From assembly GCA_023392635.1 (NCBI GenBank), contig JAEVYS010000111.1, forward strand, positions 1-22,354: a DNA stretch of 22,354 nucleotides, given 5' to 3'. The notes under the pieces are model-generated. The model had not been told where the DNA came from, made no database searches, and worked only from the letters and a program-made list of their open reading frames with translations. Shown here in pieces: positions 6,621 through 13,410 of the stretch. The position numbers and the translations under genes were made by a program. Origin of the DNA: Actinomycetes bacterium (GTDB lineage: Bacteria > Actinomycetota > Actinomycetes > Propionibacteriales > Propionibacteriaceae). The stretch's first letter is position 1, and each line of letters begins with the position of its first letter.

Positions 6621-6911
6621 TCAGCGGTACCCGAACGCCCGGGCGCCGTCGATCACGTCGACCCACTTCACGTCGTAGTCCTCGATGCGGCCCGGCCTCG
6701 CGGTGGTTGTCGGCTCCTCGATGGTGAGCCTGATCATGCGGCCGACGGCCTCGTCGTCGCCCTGCGCGCGGATCTCGACCGACCCGTCCGCGCGGTTCTC
6801 GGCATAGCCCGACAGGCCGAGGTAGCGGGCCTCCCCACTGGCCCACCAGCGGAAGCCCACGCCCTGCACCCGCCCGCGGACGGTGATCAGCACGGCCAGC
6901 ATGGCAGCCAT
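6621..6911 (-). CDS. acyP: Acylphosphatase
   Basis: Small cytosolic enzyme that hydrolyses acyl phosphates such as acetyl phosphate or 1,3-bisphosphoglycerate. Its 96 residues match the usual length. The phosphate-cradle loop GRVQGVGFR (13-21) provides the substrate-binding Arg21, and Asn39 in GYAENRADGSVE is the second catalytic residue; the sequence closes with the typical FGYR strand. ATG 6911 has AGGAGG 4 nt upstream (minus strand, 6921 to 6916), favouring it over the ATG at 6902. It is convergent with the sortase-linked small gene and divergent from the phosphoribosyltransferase, from which it is separated by 57 bases. Confidence 0.95.
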   Translation of the reverse strand: MAAMLAVLITVRGRVQGVGFRWWASGEARYLGLSGYAENRADGSVEIRAQGDDEAVGRMIRLTIEEPTTTARPGRIEDYDVKWVDVIDGARAFGYR

Positions 6912-6968
6912 TCAACCTCCTGGCGGGCATGTTCAGCGACCCCCTCAGGTTCTGGAAAAATGTCCGCC

Positions 6969-7460
6969 ATGACGGAACCGGTTCGCGAAGTACTCACCTG
7001 GGAAGCCTTCGGGACGGCGTCCCGCGAACTGGCCCAGCAGGTGGTGGGCTCGGGATTCACGCCCGACCTGATCATGTCGATCACCCGCGGCGGGATGCTC
7101 CCGGCCGGCTCGATGAGCTACGCGATGGGCATCAAGAACCTCCACATCATCAACGTCGAGTTCTACACCGGGGTCGAGACCCGGCTTCCCCTCCCGGTGC
7201 TCCTGCCGCCCGTGCCCGCCGCGGTCGACCTGTCGGCCAAGCGGGTCCTGATCGTCGACGACGTGGCCGACACCGGCGAGACGCTGCGGATGGTGCGGGA
7301 CTTCTGCGCCGATCACGTCGCCGAGACCCGCACCGCCGTCCTGTACGAGAAGCCGCAGTCGGTCGTGAAGTGCGACTACGTGTGGAAGCGCACGGCCGAA
7401 TGGATCGCGTTCCCGTGGTCGAGCGAGCCGCCGCTGGTGGGAGACTCCACCGACAACTGA
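6969..7460 (+). CDS. Phosphoribosyltransferase family protein
   Basis: A 163-residue type I phosphoribosyltransferase. The PRPP-binding loop VLIVDDVADTGETL (93-106) carries the family's two acidic residues and the TGxT turn. Upstream, SITRGGMLPAG (38-48) is the pyrophosphate-binding loop. The hood region FYTGVETRLPLPVLLPP and the C-terminal KCDYVWKRTAEWIAFPW are shared, from memory, by a hypoxanthine/xanthine-guanine-type subgroup widespread in Actinobacteria. The base substrate is therefore uncertain, so salvage of a purine is only a suggestion. ATG 6969 was chosen for its spacing after GGAA (6954-6957); in-frame ATG 6960 is possible and adds three residues. The next gene on the strand starts 157 bases later. 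Confidence 0.88.
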   Translation: MTEPVREVLTWEAFGTASRELAQQVVGSGFTPDLIMSITRGGMLPAGSMSYAMGIKNLHIINVEFYTGVETRLPLPVLLPPVPAAVDLSAKRVLIVDDVADTGETLRMVRDFCADHVAETRTAVLYEKPQSVVKCDYVWKRTAEWIAFPWSSEPPLVGDSTDN

Positions 7461-7465
7461 GCCGG

Positions 7466-7495
7466 GCGGCCGCACGGCGACCCCGGGGCGGCCGC
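7466..7495. repeat. Pair of GCGGCCGC palindromes, weak terminator candidate
   Basis: Two copies of the self-complementary octamer GCGGCCGC (7466-7473 and 7488-7495) can pair as an 8-bp stem over a 14-base GC-rich loop just after the phosphoribosyltransferase stop, followed by TTCTGG. This could slow or end transcription. The lack of a U tract and the GC-rich background make it a weak call. Confidence 0.3.
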
Positions 7496-7617
7496 TTCTG
7501 GGACGAGCCGGTCACCACGGTTGCCATCGCCGGCGCAGCGTCGCACCATGTGTATGTCCAGGAGGGGGGACCGGTTCGGGCGCGGCCCGGGCCGCACCGA
7601 GAGATTGCGGAGTCCCC

Positions 7618-9204
7618 GTGCCGAGCACACTCCTTCCCGCCGCGAAGCCGGCCCGCCGGCTGATCCTTCCGGTCGTCCTCCTCGCCCTTGTCGCTTCTCT
7701 GCTCGCTGCGCCGGCCTCGGTCGCCGGCACCGCATCGCTGACGCTCCTGCCCGGGCGCACGGCGTGGGCCACCGTCGGGGCGAAACGCACCTCGGTCGTG
7801 GCATCGGTCACGCTCGTCGTGCCGTCGGCGCTACCCGTGGAGGTGGGCCTCCAGCTTCGCGCCCCGTCCCACTCCTCGGGTTACCGCGCGACGCTGTTGA
7901 TCGGGGCCGACGGCACGGTCCGCGGGAGCTTCAGCCGGCTCAACTCGGGCGCCGAGTCGGACCTCCTGCCGGCGACCGACCTCGGCGTCCGGGTGGCGCC
8001 GGGCGACGCGCTCTCGCTCCAGGCGTCCGTCGTCGCCACGTCGAGGGTCTGGATGTACCTGCGGGCCTGGACCTCGTCGGTCGGCAAGCCGGACACCTGG
8101 CAACTCGCAGCGAGCGACGGGTCCCGGCAGCGCCACACTCGGGCCGGCCGTACCTACCTCTACGCCGAGGGAACAGGCTCGACGCGCCTGCCGTACGGGT
8201 CGGCGAAGGCCGCCCGCTACTCGGCTGCGAAGGCTGCGCGCCTGGGTGTCGTCCCGCCGGAGCCGTCCCCCGACACCTTCGGCATCGCCGTGCTGCCCGA
8301 CACCCAGGCCGAGACCAACATCACGTCCAATGAGCCGTTCCTCAACCGTGTGAAGTGGATCGTCGCACACCGCGAGGCGTTCGACCTCCGGTATGTCCTC
8401 CACACCGGTGACATGACGAACTGGGGCTGGCTCGATCCCGGGCAGCTCTCCCGCGCGAAGGCTGCGATGACGGTGATCCGCGACGCCGGGATCCCGTACA
8501 GCCTCAGCGTCGGGAACCACGACACCGCTGCCGTCGGCTGGAACGGCATCCGGGGGAGCACCGGCTACGGCGGCTCGGCCTACATGTACAACCCCGAGTG
8601 CCCCACGAGACTCACCGCCGCCGCCTGCTCGTCCCGGCTCCTGGTGCGACGTACCGATGCCTTCAACGCGGCCTTCCCCCTGAGCAGCATCCGGGGCGTG
8701 GGTGGTGCGTACGAGGCCGGCCGGATCGACAACCACTGGACGACCTTCTCGGCCGGCGGGGCCACGTGGCTCGTGCTGACGCTCGAACTGTGGCCGCGCA
8801 CGGCCGTCGTCGACTGGGCCGCGCGGGTGGTGGCGGGGCATCCGGATGCCAACGTGATCCTCCAGACGCACAACTACCTCAGCGGCGACGGGCACATCGG
8901 CACCACCAACGGCGGCTACGGGGCGACCAGCCCCAGGTACCTGTACGACAGGCTGGTGTCGAAGTACCCGAACGTGAAGCTGGTGTTCTCCGGCCACACC
9001 GGCGGTTTCACGATGCGCACGGACGCGCGGGGCGGGAACCCGGTCCTGGCCTACCTGGGCAACGACCTGGGCGGCCCCACCCACAACCCGGTGCGGGTGC
9101 TCAGCGTCAACGCGCGCACCGGAGAGGTGTTCAGCCGCGTCTACGACCCGATCCAGGGCCGGCTCGTCCAGGCCACCAGCAGCGTGATCACGGTGATCCG
9201 GTGA
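7618..9204 (+). CDS. Secreted metallophosphoesterase with N-terminal beta-sandwich domain
   Basis: A 528-residue exported protein. An N-terminal signal (basic KPARR, hydrophobic 15-31, cleavage near AAPASVAG) directs export. Residues about 38-195 look like an all-beta, concanavalin-like module: SGYRATL, ADGTV, VRVAPGDALSLQASV and KPDTWQLAA recall modules seen in many actinobacterial secreted proteins. Residues 222-528 are a calcineurin-type phosphoesterase domain with the metal ligands in order: Asp228 (LPDTQ), Asp265 (HTGDMTN), Asn300-His301 (GNHD), His418 (QTHNY) and His460 (SGHTGG). The substrate cannot be deduced; phosphodiesters or cell-surface phosphates are plausible. The start is GTG 7618 with GGAG 5 nt upstream. 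Four Cys residues in the insertion after GNHD (328, 337 and neighbours) should be checked for a disulfide. The stop lies 9 bases from the convergent neighbour. Confidence 0.9.
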   Translation: MPSTLLPAAKPARRLILPVVLLALVASLLAAPASVAGTASLTLLPGRTAWATVGAKRTSVVASVTLVVPSALPVEVGLQLRAPSHSSGYRATLLIGADGTVRGSFSRLNSGAESDLLPATDLGVRVAPGDALSLQASVVATSRVWMYLRAWTSSVGKPDTWQLAASDGSRQRHTRAGRTYLYAEGTGSTRLPYGSAKAARYSAAKAARLGVVPPEPSPDTFGIAVLPDTQAETNITSNEPFLNRVKWIVAHREAFDLRYVLHTGDMTNWGWLDPGQLSRAKAAMTVIRDAGIPYSLSVGNHDTAAVGWNGIRGSTGYGGSAYMYNPECPTRLTAAACSSRLLVRRTDAFNAAFPLSSIRGVGGAYEAGRIDNHWTTFSAGGATWLVLTLELWPRTAVVDWAARVVAGHPDANVILQTHNYLSGDGHIGTTNGGYGATSPRYLYDRLVSKYPNVKLVFSGHTGGFTMRTDARGGNPVLAYLGNDLGGPTHNPVRVLSVNARTGEVFSRVYDPIQGRLVQATSSVITVIR

Positions 9205-9213
9205 GCGTGGGAC

Positions 9214-9645
9214 TCAGCTGAGCGCCTCGACAACCCGTTCGACGCGGCGGCGGCGGGTGGCCTCGGACTTCGCGTCGGTCACCGAGCGGACGTGCTCCTT
9301 GCGGTGGGACGGCGCCAGCGCGTCGAACTTCTCCCGCAGCCCGGCGGCCGTGAGGGCCCCTGCCAGGTCGTCCGGCACCGGGGTGTCACGGGAGGACGCG
9401 TCATGGACGAGGGTGACCTCGTGGACCTCGCCCCCGGCCACTCCGGCGGCTTCCCGGTGGACCGCCGCGACGGGGACGAGGTACCGGCCTCCCATCACCG
9501 CGATCGTCGAGGGGTAGCTGTAGCCGTTGATCGTCACAACGACCGGCACCCGCTTGCCGGCTCCGAAGCCGGTCACGACCTCCTCGGGTACCTCGATGCC
9601 GACGTTGTTCCCGTTCAACAGCAGGGTGGTGGTGAAGGTGGGCAC
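9214..9645 (-). CDS. DUF1905 / YdeI-OmdA domain protein
   Basis: A 143-residue soluble protein. Residues about 3-83 fit DUF1905, with the strands FTTTLLLNGNNVGIEVPEE and INGYSYPSTIAVMGGRYLVPV. Residues about 90-143 fit the bacteriocin-protection YdeI/OmpD-associated domain (PDDLAGALTAAGLREKFDALAPSHRKEHVRSVTDAKSEATR pattern, positions 95-135). Homologues are linked to stress and antimicrobial-peptide tolerance, but no biochemical activity is settled. GTG 9645 is chosen because GAGGAG lies 5 nt upstream; the longer frame from 9660 would translate that ribosome site. A possible -10, TAAGCT (9678 to 9673), gives a leader of roughly 25 bases containing a small palindrome. It may be separate from the reductase gene upstream (54-base gap). 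Confidence 0.85.
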   Translation of the reverse strand: MPTFTTTLLLNGNNVGIEVPEEVVTGFGAGKRVPVVVTINGYSYPSTIAVMGGRYLVPVAAVHREAAGVAGGEVHEVTLVHDASSRDTPVPDDLAGALTAAGLREKFDALAPSHRKEHVRSVTDAKSEATRRRRVERVVEALS

Positions 9646-9650
9646 GGACT

Positions 9651-9656
9651 CTCCTC
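9651..9656 (-). promoter_or_regulatory. Shine-Dalgarno that decides the DUF1905/OmdA start
   Basis: GAGGAG on the minus strand, 5 nt before GTG 9645. It would be coding if the upstream in-frame GTG at 9660 were used, so it supports the shorter protein. Confidence 0.6.
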
Positions 9657-9699
9657 GCACAGTGTGCGCGCCAGCTTAGGCGAGCGCCGTCCGGTGCGC

Positions 9700-10266
9700 T
9701 CAGCCCTCTCCGATCGCATAGCTCAGTAGCAGGGTGCCGAGTTCCGAGGTGTCGACCGCCTGCAGGCGGAGCCGCTCGAGGTTCGGGAGGTCGCCGAAGA
9801 GCCGGGTGCCGGTGCCCAGCAGCACGGGGTGGACGAAGAGCGTGAGCCCGTCCACGAGGCCTGCGGTGAGGAGCGAGCGGGCGAGCCGCCCGCTGCCCAG
9901 CACGACGATGTTGCCCTCTCCCTCGGCCTTCAGACCGGCGACGGCCGCCGGGACGTCGCCGGAGATCACCGTGGTCGGGGTCCAGGAAGGGTCGGTCAGG
10001 GTGTTGCTCACCACGTACTTGGGCAGGTGGTTGAGGCTGGCCGCCATCGGGTTGTCGTCGGGCTGGGACGGCCAGAACCCGGTCATCTCCTCGTAGGTGC
10101 GTCGGCCGAAGAGATAGGCGGTGGTCGGCGCGGTTCCCTCGCTGCGCGGCGGCGGGACAGTGTAGTCGCGCCCCCACCCTGGATACGGGAAGTCTCCGTC
10201 GGGGTTCGCCAGGCCCTGCATCACGCCGTCGAGCGAGACGAACTCCACCAGCACCAGCTTCCGCAT
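9700..10266 (-). CDS. Dihydrofolate reductase-like protein (RibD C-terminal domain family)
   Basis: A 188-residue single-domain protein of the RibD-C/DHFR-like family, which probably binds NADPH. It opens with MRKLVLVEFVSLDGVMQ, the typical first strand and loop. YLFGRRTYEEM (51-61) corresponds to the family's G-R-x-T-Y/E helix, and the nucleotide-binding loop IVVLGSGRLARSLL follows about residue 120. The end, FVHPVLLGTGTRLFGD, is diagnostic. These are YwjB/YyaP-type homologues whose natural substrate is unknown; the family is neither a proven folate nor a proven riboflavin enzyme. ATG 10266 has GGAGGAGG immediately upstream, so the much longer frame to 10665 is rejected. The stop of the M4 protease lies 25 bases upstream on the same strand, so a joint transcript is likely. 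Confidence 0.92.
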   Translation of the reverse strand: MRKLVLVEFVSLDGVMQGLANPDGDFPYPGWGRDYTVPPPRSEGTAPTTAYLFGRRTYEEMTGFWPSQPDDNPMAASLNHLPKYVVSNTLTDPSWTPTTVISGDVPAAVAGLKAEGEGNIVVLGSGRLARSLLTAGLVDGLTLFVHPVLLGTGTRLFGDLPNLERLRLQAVDTSELGTLLLSYAIGEG

Positions 10267-10291
10267 CCGTCCTCCTCCTCGCCCTGCGCGT

Positions 10292-11650
10292 TCAGCCCAG
10301 CGTGCGTTCCAGCAGTGACCGGACGTGATCGGGCAGATCGGGCTCGGCCAGTTCCACGTCCACCTCGGCTGCCCGGCACACCACCCCGTAGCAGAACGCG
10401 TCGGGCGCGGGCCGGCTCGTCGCTGCCAGTCGGGCCAGTGTCTCGCCGGCCAGCAATCCGGTCCAGGCCCGGCGGTCCGGCTTCGGCAATTCCGCCAGGG
10501 TCGTCTGCCGTTCGCGGGTGAGCCCGGCGAAGCCACCCGTGCGTCGTACCACCAGTTCGGCAGCCGGATCGATCCGCCCGGGGCCGGTGCGGGGAGCCGT
10601 CCCGGACGTGTCGCCCACACCGACGGTCGACCATGCCGAACGCACGGCGCCGGCCTCGGCGCCATCGCCGAAGCGGGCGATGGCGGCGGCGACGGTCAGC
10701 CGGGCGAAGCCGGCGAAATCGCAGTCGGGGGGAATGCCCGGCCCGGTGAGCGCGTCGTACCAGATCCAGCCAGCCTTCTCCCACGCGTGGCCGCCGATCG
10801 CGGTGGCCGCGAGCGCGAACGCCCGGTTGGGGATACCGGAGTTGTAGTGCACGCCGCCGTTGTCGTCCGAGGTCTCGACGTAGCCGGCCATCGCGTCGGG
10901 CTGCGGGTCCTTCCCGAGCCGCGGGTCGTCGTAGGCGGTGCCGGGGTGCAGCATGCTGCGCAGGGCCGTGCCCTTGACGCCGGGCAGCAGCAGCTCCGCA
11001 CCGATCAGCCAGTCGGCCTCGTCGGCGGTCTGGCCCGCGGCGTACTGGGACACCAGCGACCCGAACACGTCGGCGATCGACTCGTTGAGCGCGCCGGACT
11101 GCCCCGAGTAGGTGAGGTTGGCCGTGCGCTCCACCACCCCGTGGGTGAGCTCGTGGCCGATCACGTCGAGGCTGGCGGTGAACCGGCCGAAGATGACCCC
11201 GTCCCCGTCGCCGAAGACCATCTGCGACCCGTTCCAGAACGCGTTCTGGTAACCCTCGCCGTAGTGGACGCTGCCGCGCAACGGCATGCCGGAGCCGTCG
11301 ATGGAGTTGCGTCCGTACACCTCCTCGAACAGCGTCCAGGTCGCGCCGAAACCGTCGTAGGCCTCGTCGGCGGCCGGGTCGCCCGTGGCCGGTGCGCCTT
11401 CGGCACGCACCGACCGCCCGGGCAGCTTCTCGGTGTTGTCCGCGTCGAACACCTCCCGGGCCGGCACGGCCGGGCCGGGTGTCGGCGCCATCGCCGTGGC
11501 CCTGGCCCGGCCGGCCGCCCGCTCCGATCGCTGCGCGCTGTCGGCGCGCAGGGTGGAGCGGGCCAGGTCTGCGATCTCCTCGGCACCGTCGGCGAGGTGC
11601 TGAAGCAGGTACGGCGGGACGATGCGCGCGATGGTCTCGGGGTGGCTCAT
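10292..11650 (-). CDS. Protealysin-like M4 metalloprotease with C-terminal emfourin-like inhibitor domain
   Basis: A 452-residue zinc metalloprotease of the thermolysin family. Residues 1-65 form a short propeptide with no signal peptide. It carries IVPPYLL (10-16), the PPY-type motif of protealysin-like precursors. The catalytic domain (about 66-348) has HELTH (166-170: zinc His166 and His170, catalytic Glu167), the third ligand Glu190 in ALNESIADVFG and active-site His268 in DDNGGVHYNSGIPNRAF. A linker rich in Gly, Pro and Thr (348-364) leads to an extra domain (365-452) with RRTGGFAGLTRE, ELPKPD, CYGVV, VELAEPDLP and a final LLERTLG helix. From memory this layout matches emfourin, the protein inhibitor of protealysin-like enzymes. 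The frame is unbroken across the junction. ATG 11650 has only a poorly spaced GAAGG upstream. Confidence is high for M4 and moderate for the inhibitor domain. Confidence 0.93.
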   Translation of the reverse strand: MSHPETIARIVPPYLLQHLADGAEEIADLARSTLRADSAQRSERAAGRARATAMAPTPGPAVPAREVFDADNTEKLPGRSVRAEGAPATGDPAADEAYDGFGATWTLFEEVYGRNSIDGSGMPLRGSVHYGEGYQNAFWNGSQMVFGDGDGVIFGRFTASLDVIGHELTHGVVERTANLTYSGQSGALNESIADVFGSLVSQYAAGQTADEADWLIGAELLLPGVKGTALRSMLHPGTAYDDPRLGKDPQPDAMAGYVETSDDNGGVHYNSGIPNRAFALAATAIGGHAWEKAGWIWYDALTGPGIPPDCDFAGFARLTVAAAIARFGDGAEAGAVRSAWSTVGVGDTSGTAPRTGPGRIDPAAELVVRRTGGFAGLTRERQTTLAELPKPDRRAWTGLLAGETLARLAATSRPAPDAFCYGVVCRAAEVDVELAEPDLPDHVRSLLERTLG

Positions 11651-11668
11651 GCCTTCAGCATGCCCTCC

Positions 11669-11686
11669 CCGTCCGACATCGGACGG
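11669..11686. promoter_or_regulatory. Perfect palindrome between M4 protease and O-methyltransferase
   Basis: CCGTCCGA, CA, TCGGACGG is an 18-bp inverted repeat without mismatch in the 81-base divergent spacer. It lies about 20 bases before the protease start and 46 before the methyltransferase start. TTGACG (11696-11701) next to it may be a -35 for the rightward gene, though no good -10 follows. An operator for an unlinked repressor is the likeliest reading. Confidence 0.45.
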
Positions 11687-11731
11687 ACGGCTTGCTTGAC
11701 GATCCTGCGCCCAGGCGATGGGCTGGGCGCC

Positions 11732-12418
11732 ATGGACGAAGCGATCGGCCCCGCGCAGTGGCAGGCGCTCGACGACTACCTCACCCGCACCCTCGTCCGC
11801 TCCGACGCCGACCTGGAACAGGCCGTGGCCGACCAGCGGGCCGCCGGCCTGCCCGACATCCAGGTGACCCCGCTGACCGGGAAGCTGCTCAGCCTGCTCG
11901 TGACGATCAGCGGTGCGCGGCGGGTGCTCGAGATCGGGACGCTCGGCGGATATTCCACGATCTGGCTCGCGCGGGCACTTCCCGCGGGCGGGCGGCTGGT
12001 CACGGTCGAGGCCGACCCGCGGCACGCCGAGGTGGCGGTGGCCAACCTCGAGCGTGCCGGTGTGGCGGATCGGGCGGAGGTCGTGGTCGGTCGGGCGGCC
12101 GCGGTGCTGGCCGACATGCCTCTCGGCGACCCGTTCGACCTGGTGTTCATCGATGCCGACAAGCCGTCGAACCCCATCTACCTGGAGGCGGCGGTACGAC
12201 TCGGGCGACCCGGCACGCTCGTCGTGGTCGACAACGTCGGGCGCGGGGGACGGGTGGCCGACCCGGCTTCCGGCGACCCGGCCGTCGTCGGGTCCAGGCA
12301 AGCCCTCGACCTGCTGGGCAGCGACCCGCGGTTCGACGCGACCGCCCTCCAGACGCTCGACGCGAAGGGGTGGGACGGCATCGCGATCGCGGTCCTCACG
12401 GGCGCAACGGGAGGATGA
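11732..12418 (+). CDS. SAM-dependent O-methyltransferase (family 3, COMT-like)
   Basis: A 228-residue class I methyltransferase of the catechol/caffeoyl-CoA O-methyltransferase type (family 3). The SAM-binding motif VLEIGTLGGYST (65-76) is followed by VTVEADPRH (90-98) with the ribose-binding acid. FIDADKPSN (139-147) and VVVDN (165-169) supply the Asp and Asp-Asn that ligate the divalent metal and substrate hydroxyl. Length is standard. Family members act on small phenolics, but the substrate here cannot be named. ATG 11732 has no clear Shine-Dalgarno. The gene is divergent from the M4 protease across the palindrome at 11669-11686 and ends 7 bases from the convergent YbaK-type gene. Confidence 0.92.
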   Translation: MDEAIGPAQWQALDDYLTRTLVRSDADLEQAVADQRAAGLPDIQVTPLTGKLLSLLVTISGARRVLEIGTLGGYSTIWLARALPAGGRLVTVEADPRHAEVAVANLERAGVADRAEVVVGRAAAVLADMPLGDPFDLVFIDADKPSNPIYLEAAVRLGRPGTLVVVDNVGRGGRVADPASGDPAVVGSRQALDLLGSDPRFDATALQTLDAKGWDGIAIAVLTGATGG

Positions 12419-12425
12419 GCGCGCC

Positions 12426-12920
12426 TCAGGACGGCTCGGAGATGTCGGCGAACTCGCCGCCGAGGGCCCTGAGGGCCGCGTCCGCGTCCACCGAGACGCT
12501 CGCGCCCGGCTCGCCGGCGCCGAGTGAGATGGTGCGTCCCGCCACGGTGGCGTCCGCGATCACCGGCCACGCGGTGCGGGCGCCGAAGGGTGTGATCGTG
12601 CCGCGCACATAGCCGGTCACGTCGAACGCGGTGGCGGCGTCGGGCATGGAGAGCCGGTTGACGCCGAGGTGGGCACGCAGCTTCGGCCAGGCGATCTCGC
12701 GGTCGCCAGGCACGAGCACGAACAGGTAATCGTCGTCGCCGCGACGCACCACGAGGGTCTTGATGACGTCGGCCGGCGTCACGCCGCGCAGCGCGGCCGC
12801 CTCCGCCAGCGAGCCGACCCGCTGGTGGCGGACGAGCCGGTAGGCCAGGCCCGCGGCGCGGAGAGCCGCCTCGGCCGGTGCGGGCGCGACGGCGTCCGGC
12901 TCAGGTGTGGAGGTACTCAA
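12426..12920 (-). CDS. YbaK/EbsC-type aminoacyl-tRNA deacylase
   Basis: A 164-residue editing-domain protein of the YbaK/ProX family, which hydrolyses mischarged aminoacyl-tRNA, classically Cys-tRNA(Pro). The catalytic lysine is Lys54 in ADVIKTLVVRR. The substrate-pocket loops RGTITPFG (106-113) and SLGAGEPG (132-139) are both present. Which mischarged tRNA it clears cannot be read. The only available start is TTG 12920, since no in-frame ATG or GTG occurs before the conserved domain. This start lies inside the 3' end of the CBS gene (20-nt overlap), so translation probably depends on ribosomes finishing that gene. It ends 7 bases from the convergent O-methyltransferase stop. Confidence 0.88.
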   Translation of the reverse strand: MSTSTPEPDAVAPAPAEAALRAAGLAYRLVRHQRVGSLAEAAALRGVTPADVIKTLVVRRGDDDYLFVLVPGDREIAWPKLRAHLGVNRLSMPDAATAFDVTGYVRGTITPFGARTAWPVIADATVAGRTISLGAGEPGASVSVDADAALRALGGEFADISEPS

Positions 12921-13329
12921 GCAGGTGATTGCGCTCGTCGGTGAGCTGGTCGATGCGGTACTTCACCACGTCACCGATCGAGACGATGGCCGTCAGCTTG
13001 CCCTCGTGAACCACGGGGAGGTGGCGGAAGCGGCCGTAGGTCATCGTCTGGGCCGTGGACTCCAGGCTGTCCTCGGCGTTGCACGTCTTCACCTCGGTGG
13101 TCATGATCGCCGAGACCAGCTGACCGAGAACCGCAGCGCCGTCGGTACGGAGGTGACGGACAACGTCGCGCTCGCTGACGATGCCGTTGATGCCCGCGCC
13201 GTCCTCGCTCACCACGACAGCGCCGATGTTGTGCGTGCCGAGCAGGTCGACGAGCTCGGCCACCGTGGCGGTCGGGGCGATGGTCACCACCGTCGCGCCC
13301 TTCTTGCGGATGATGTCCTCGATCTTCAT
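12901..13329 (-). CDS. Tandem CBS-domain protein
   Basis: A 142-residue stand-alone Bateman module. CBS1 covers about 8-60 (VVTIAPTATVAELVDLL, then GINGIVSERDVVRHL) and CBS2 about 73-128 (IMTTEVKTCNAEDSLES, then RHLPVVHEGKLTAIVSIGDVV). Such proteins bind adenosine nucleotides or related ligands as energy sensors. There is no fused catalytic or transport domain, so the partner is unknown. The closing helix (DQLTDERNHLLEYLHT) is typical of this short subgroup. ATG 13329 has no Shine-Dalgarno. Instead, TAGCGT stands 7 nt upstream, indicating a leaderless mRNA. The downstream YbaK-type gene overlaps it, while metB is divergent across 81 bases. Confidence 0.93.
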   Translation of the reverse strand: MKIEDIIRKKGATVVTIAPTATVAELVDLLGTHNIGAVVVSEDGAGINGIVSERDVVRHLRTDGAAVLGQLVSAIMTTEVKTCNAEDSLESTAQTMTYGRFRHLPVVHEGKLTAIVSIGDVVKYRIDQLTDERNHLLEYLHT

Positions 13330-13336
13330 AGGCGGG

Positions 13337-13342
13337 ACGCTA
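13337..13342 (-). promoter_or_regulatory. -10 element of the CBS gene, leaderless
   Basis: TAGCGT on the minus strand fits the actinobacterial TANNNT -10 and ends 7 nt before ATG 13329. Transcription would begin at or within a base of the start codon. No good -35 is visible. Confidence 0.5.
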
Positions 13343-13396
13343 CCCCGGCCGCCATTCCAGCACCAGCACCGCGCCGGTGCGGCAACTGCGCCTTGG

Positions 13397-13402
13397 TAGG
13401 GT
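13397..13402 (+). promoter_or_regulatory. -10 element of the metB-type gene, leaderless
   Basis: TAGGGT fits TANNNT and ends 8 nt before ATG 13411, so the transcript should start at or very near the start codon. No -35 of note is visible. Confidence 0.5.
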
Positions 13403-13410
13403 CTGCGGGC

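Noticed and set aside
7831..9084. 417-codon frame antisense to the metallophosphoesterase
   Set aside because: No recognisable domain, and the opposite frame has all phosphoesterase metal motifs.
10325..12418. 697-codon plus-strand frame running across the M4 gene into the O-methyltransferase
   Set aside because: The right-hand part is the real methyltransferase. The left-hand 450+ codons are antisense to a complete M4 protease and show no domain, so the real start is ATG 11732.
12907..13410. Upstream extension of the metB frame back to 12907
   Set aside because: It runs antisense through the CBS gene. The family's N-terminus aligns with ATG 13411, which also has a -10 element next to it.
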